This document shows, piece after piece, positions 18,865 to 22,913 of a stretch of 22,913 nucleotides of DNA (position 1 is its first letter; every line of letters begins with the position of its first letter). This DNA is from a virus. The translations under genes were made by a program, and so were the position numbers. Under the pieces are notes generated by a model. It saw nothing but the letters and a program-made list of their open reading frames with translations. It did no database searches and had not been told where the DNA came from. The DNA is taken from positions 1-22,913 of the IMG/VR virus record IMGVR_UViG_3300033146_001898; one strand, given 5' to 3'.

Positions 18865-19950
18865 ATGAAACAAATTATTTGATCAAGACAGATACAAGAT
18901 TTGTCTATCCCTAATGGGAAAATTACGGATACTACATTAGAATTTGGGAAACTAAATACTAATATGTATACAACAGATTTAGCTGTTTCTGCTACTGTTA
19001 CTGAACTAGCTAGAGCGGATGCTATAAAATCTTATGTAGATGGTTTAGTTGATGGTTCATTAAAAACACCAGAAGCTTACAATCCTACAACTACAGGTAA
19101 CTATCCACTAACTTATAGTGGAGCTACTATTCAAGCTGGTGATTCATTCAGAATTACTGCTGCACAAGCAAGTATCGGATGAGGTTCAAGAGATGTTAAC
19201 GTAGAAGATTTATTGATCGCTTTAGTAGATTGAGCTGGAGCAACGACTGACGCTGATTGGATGGTTGCAGAAAGTAATAGAGATCAAGCTACTGAAACAG
19301 CACTAGGTCTTGCTGAATTAGCTACACAAGCTGAAACAGATGCAGGTACTGATGATCTAAGAATAGTAACACCATTAAAATTGACTACTTTCATAGCTAA
19401 TCTAAATATAGATAAAACCGCTGGAGCAGGAATGACAGAAACAACTGGTACATTCAACGTAATAGCTGCTGATCTATCATTAAATATAGCTGCTGATAAT
19501 ATGCAAGTAAATATTGGTAACACAAACGGAACATCATTAGAAGTCTCTGCTACAGGACTAGAACTAGCTTCTAATATTACTGGAGAGAGAACATTTACAG
19601 TAGGAACTTGAAATAATTTTGATATTATTGCTGACGCAAACTTAGCTACATTGAGTTCACAACCTACAGGTACAGTTCCTTTAGCTATTGCTACAGTTGA
19701 TTATGTAGACAACAATGCTGGCGGAACATGGGGTAAAGAAATACATACATTGACAGCTTGAGAAGTTACTGCTGGAGCATTTACAATGTCTCAAACAGCT
19801 ATTGCTAATAGTATGGATTTTATATTCAATGGTTCTGTTCAAACAGAATGAGCATGAAACGAATATACAGTATCAGGTACTACAGTAACACTAGTTACAC
19901 CAGCTGATCGAACAGCAGGAGATGTAATTGTACTTAAATATCAATACTAA
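18865..19950 (+). CDS. Tail fibre protein (361 aa)
   Basis: 361 codons from ATG at 18865 to TAA at 19948-19950. The N-terminus (IIGSRQIQDLSIPNGKITDTTLEFGKLN) resembles attachment segments of tail fibres. Residues about 139-172 (ATETALGLAELATQAETDAGTDDLRIVTPLKL) carry the widespread fibre motif in which 'AT....Gi.elAtq.Et.aGtDd.riVtP.kL' recurs along the shaft. The rest is Thr/Ala/Gly-rich beta structure. Its base use stands out: 28 glycines are GGN and only 7 are TGA, the reverse of adjacent tip genes, which suggests high copy number or a different origin. A hairpin follows its stop. Confidence 0.78.
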
Positions 19951-19964
19951 GAAATAACTTATCG

Positions 19965-19988
19965 GATGAACGGCTACGGTCGTTCATC
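19965..19988 (+). terminator. Terminator-like hairpin after the fibre gene
   Basis: GATGAACG (19965-19972) pairs perfectly with CGTTCATC (19981-19988) around GCTACGGT. The following TAAATAAATTGTTTGTTTT is only loosely T-rich. As with the capsid gene, a hairpin follows a gene with capsid-like glycine codon choice. Confidence 0.65.
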
Positions 19989-20024
19989 TAAATAAATTGT
20001 TTGTTTTACAATTAATATATACAT

Positions 20025-22184
20025 ATGCAACAAATAGAACAGTCACAGATATGACTTAACCAAATGACAGGTAGTTCACTAAACGCCTGATTATGATTCT
20101 ATGATGAAACAAAAGCATATTCTAGTGGAGATAGAGTGAATCGAGGAGTAAAAACATATGAAGCAAATGCTGGGACTAGATGAATTCTAACTAGCTCACC
20201 AGATTTGAGTGTAGATTGGGATGAGGTAGCTGTCTCTAGCTGATGAAGTTATTTATCTAAATCTGTAGTACTATGAGAAGATGTAACAGCATGAGATTGA
20301 CAATGAGCTGTATTCTTTGGATCATGAAATATAGACACAGAAAACACGATACAAGATACATGAGGCTCAGATTTGAATATCTGAGATAATGTTGCAAGAG
20401 AAAAGCAATGATTTATATTCACTCCAAAAGTAGATTGAAATATAGATATATTAAGAAGTTTTAAGTTTAATATAAAAAAGACTTGAGCACCTACAGATAA
20501 TCTAGAATTTAATTTATATGCTAGTGATAAAACAACACCTATTGCAGGATATACACAACAGATTATAGCTGGTTGAGATCTAACTGCATCATATGTACAA
20601 ACACTAATAGATTGATTAGACACTACAATAACAGATTGAACATCATATTTCTTAGAATTTAGTAGAAGTTGAGCATTGGATGCCTCTAACTATTATCAGA
20701 TAGAATATATAACCAGTGATGAGGTAGCTAATTATTGATATTCTACTTATAATTGAAGTGCTTGGACAGATAGTGTAAATGATTTAGATTTTGATGTACA
20801 GTATTGAAAGGATTGTACTATTAACAAAGTACGAAAAACAGATAGTAGATATTTAGAAACAAATAAGTGCGATTGAGTGGTTATAGAATGAGGCTCTGCG
20901 GACGAGTCTAAAAAAATGATTTCACAATGAGATTTAACACAAGGAGATGTGAGTATTTGATCTGATTATTTTATTAGAAATAATAATTTAAATGGATATA
21001 GTCTCGATAGTATGCGGAATAAAGAGACGTTAGATCTATCAGCTACATGACAAGATCCTAGATGACTAGAATTTAATGATGATGGTAGTAAGATGTATGT
21101 TTGATTTACGTCTGACGATGTTATATATGAATATGCTTTGTCGACTGATTATGATATTACAACGGCGATTGCAACAGGTAATACACTAAATACAGCGTGA
21201 CGAGATACAGCACTTTGATGAATTAGATTTAACCCAGACGGGACTAAGTTATATGTAATTGGTGTAACAAACGCTAGGGTGCATGAGCGGGATTTATCAA
21301 CTGCTTATGATATTACAACAGCCACTCACATAGATTACTTACAGATATCAGTAGATACATATATTAGGAATATAGCATTTAATGCAGACTGAACAAAATT
21401 TATTATAATAGGTACTGGTAATCTGCGTATATATGAATACAATTTATCTGTAGCTTATGATATAAGCACAGGTACATACTCAACAAATAATTTGTATGTT
21501 TGAACATTTGTTGCATCAATAGAGTCAATTTGTTTTTCTAATAATTGAGAAAAATTACTTATAACTGGATGAAATGAGTTATTGCAATTTGATTTATGAA
21601 CAGCTTATGACGTAACAAGTGCAAGAATAAACACAACACTAGACGTTAGCTCGGACACAACACAACCGTCTTGATTAGCATTTAACCAAGATTGAAGCAA
21701 GATTTTTTATGGTTGAAATGATAATGACACAATATTTGAGTATTTAATATCAGACAATAAAATAACAGGGTCGTTTTGATTATATGAAAATGATAAATTA
21801 GGAAGCTATAGATTATGAAATTGAATAAACTCAACCAATATAGTATTGATGACAAATGAAGAAAAGTATTGATATTGATTTAAAGATACAATAGACGCAG
21901 CCAATAATACTACTTATCATGCCAAAGAAGATTGATTTGTAACTGCATATGTGACAACTTCTTCATGAACTAATGACCCTGTATCATTACATTGATATGC
22001 TTGAGATGATGATAGTTCTGTATTAGTAGCTCCTTGACACGCTCATTGATATTCTAATGCAAGCCCTAGAGTAACGATTACTTTCCCAGTAAAAGCATGA
22101 CAATATTATAGAGTAAAATATACGTTAAGTTGAAACTTGGTATTGGGGACATTCGAGGCAAAATTTTATCCATTATCTGCATAA
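20025..22184 (+). CDS. Large tail-tip protein with a beta-propeller domain, probable receptor binding
   Basis: 719 codons from ATG at 20025 to TAA at 22182-22184. Residues 1-80 contain a carbohydrate-binding-like segment (YDETKAYSSGDRVNRGVKTYEANAGTRG). About 100-250 is a beta-sandwich region. From about 335 to 570 there are five repeats of roughly 50 residues, each with F(N)xDGxK followed by hydrophobic strands and then LSTAYDITTA-like sequence (turn glycines at 354, 406, 456, 508, 557). This is a WD40/YVTN-type propeller pattern. The C-terminal 140 residues form another beta domain ending KFYPLSA. Glycines are 54 TGA and 23 GGN. Position downstream of fibres and the propeller suggest host-surface binding; the ligand is unknown. 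Confidence 0.72.
21015..21755 (+). repeat. Five-fold propeller repeat within the tail-tip gene
   Basis: Five diverged units are spaced about 50 codons apart (mean roughly 150 bases). Their turn codons are GGT at 21084, GGG at 21240, and TGA at 21390, 21546 and 21693. Amino acid similarity is clear while DNA identity is low, so the duplication is old. A full propeller would normally need six or seven blades; a sixth may be hidden in diverged flanking sequence. Confidence 0.65.
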
Positions 22185-22185
22185 C

Positions 22186-22554
22186 ATGAAACACATATTT
22201 AAATGACCACTTGATAAACTAGAATATCTATGACAATCAGAATTAAAAATCAAAACAACTACATTGTCTATAGAAGATATATCAAAAGAAGACCTAGAAA
22301 AAATAAGTAAATGATATTCTATTGCATATGTTGATTGAGAATTAGAGCTTACTGATACATCTGATATAGAATTAAATATCAAAAAACAAGAATGTAGATC
22401 TAAGATTCTATCTAAATATAAGGAGCATGACCAAAGGAATATAATGTTGTCAGGCACAGAAGAAGAACTAAATACCATGAGAACATATATACAAGCTGTA
22501 TTAAAGGAGTATAGAGATAACTGAAAAGATGCAGATTTTAGCGATATAACATAA
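22186..22554 (+). CDS. Small tail-fibre-assembly-like or tip-associated protein (122 aa)
   Basis: 122 codons from ATG at 22186 (one base after the previous stop) to TAA at 22552-22554. The N-terminal half is mixed alpha/beta (HIFKGPLDKLEYLGQSELKIKTTTLSIEDISKEDLEKISKGYSIAYVDGELEL). The second half is helical (KKQECRSKILSKYKEHDQRNIMLSGTEEELNTMRTYIQAVLKEYRDNG). A helical C-terminus of the type R..iL..y...dQ.N.......eel..m..yI is common in small proteins encoded next to fibres that act as fibre chaperones or caps. The assignment is tentative and rests on position and this helix pattern. Confidence 0.5.
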
Positions 22555-22557
22555 TAA

Positions 22558-22913
22558 ATGGCACAACAAACAGCATTTCTAAATTCATCAGCAGTATGAT
22601 ATAATAAGGATTTTCATCATACAGCTATACACAATGCTCTACTTTGACAAGTATGAGTAATGTTTTCTGACTTAGAGACAAAACCAGAGTTTGAATTATG
22701 AGACTGAATCATAGAATCTGGAAGTTGTATTGTAAAATGTACAAGAACTACTGGAGTTTTTTCAGGCGAAACAATACTAGCGTTGTTTAAATCCACAACA
22801 CAAGAAACAATAGACATATCATGAAACAAAGTAATATATATAGAGATACCAGAATGATATGTGAACGACTGAACTACAATAACAGATACTCTTACATGAG
22901 GTATAAATAATTG
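22558..22913 (+). CDS. Structural-type protein, truncated by the window end
   Basis: The open frame starts at ATG 22558, three bases after the previous stop, and runs off the right edge without a stop; at least 118 codons are visible. The N-terminus MAQQTAFLNSSAVGYNKDFHHTAIHNALLGQVGVMFSDLETKPEFELGDGIIESG and later IEIPEGYVNDGTTITDTLTGGINN are beta-rich with regularly placed glycines. This resembles the start of baseplate or upper-fibre proteins. It is in the same tight gene run as the tip protein. No family is named because the rest is missing. Confidence 0.6.

Noticed and set aside
868-22913. TGA as tryptophan (Mycoplasma-type code)
   Set aside because: TGA falls on conserved glycines (P-loop, LAGLIDADG, propeller turns) and alternates with GGT/GGG at equivalent repeat positions; Trp is encoded by TGG.
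1-22913. Prophage attachment site, integrase, or defence genes
   Set aside because: No recombinase, repressor, restriction, toxin-antitoxin or similar gene is visible; only structural genes.

Overview
The window is the late (structural) region of a tailed, siphovirus-like phage that reads TGA as glycine (genetic code 25). It therefore probably infects a Gracilibacteria/Absconditabacteria-type bacterium of the Candidate Phyla Radiation. Every gene is on the + strand and ends in TAA or TAG. In-frame TGA occurs throughout and falls on conserved glycines: the terminase P-loop, both LAGLIDADG motifs, and the turn of repeated beta-propeller blades where GGT, GGG and TGA alternate at the same repeat position. 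Tryptophan is still TGG, so the Mycoplasma code (TGA=Trp) is excluded. Under the standard code almost every gene here looks shattered; read with code 25 they become long, nearly contiguous ORFs.

Layout. Bases 1-69 are the tail of an upstream ORF. Bases 70-519 contain no convincing protein gene but hold a terminator-like hairpin and two tRNA-like sequences with abnormal anticodon arms. Two small ORFs (520-696, 696-866) lead into the head module: large terminase interrupted by an intein (868-3663), portal (3740-5071), prohead protease (5136-5942), an acidic scaffold-like protein (5932-6411), major capsid protein (6438-7586) and a Lys/Glu/Ala-rich head-associated protein (7655-8179). The connector/neck set follows (8207-9917), then a tiny CxxC protein (9919-10116) and the major tail tube protein (10142-11005). 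After a strong terminator come a probable tail assembly protein (11163-11708), the tape measure region (11710-16344, split by two opposite frame changes), distal tail protein (16362-17198), baseplate hub-like protein (17201-18229), two beta-rich fibre proteins (18296-18847, 18865-19950), a 719-residue tail-tip protein with a beta-propeller (20025-22184), a small tail-fibre-assembly-like protein (22186-22554) and a truncated ORF at the right edge (22558 onward).

The genes form a classic head-to-tail assembly line: DNA packaging, procapsid maturation, connector, tube, tape measure, tip and receptor-binding fibres. No integrase, replication, regulatory or lysis gene can be recognised, so lifestyle cannot be judged.

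The most notable points are: (i) a class 3 intein, recognisable by its W...C...T residues, placed exactly between the Lys and Ser of the terminase P-loop and itself written with TGA-glycine codons in its homing endonuclease; (ii) a sharp split in glycine codon choice, with capsid, tail tube and one fibre protein at about 18-25% TGA while other late genes run at about 70-82%; (iii) a tape measure gene that leaves frame and returns 183 bases later; (iv) repeated 17-base intergenic motifs, duplicated terminators, and gene starts that lack Shine-Dalgarno sequences but carry AT-rich leaders.
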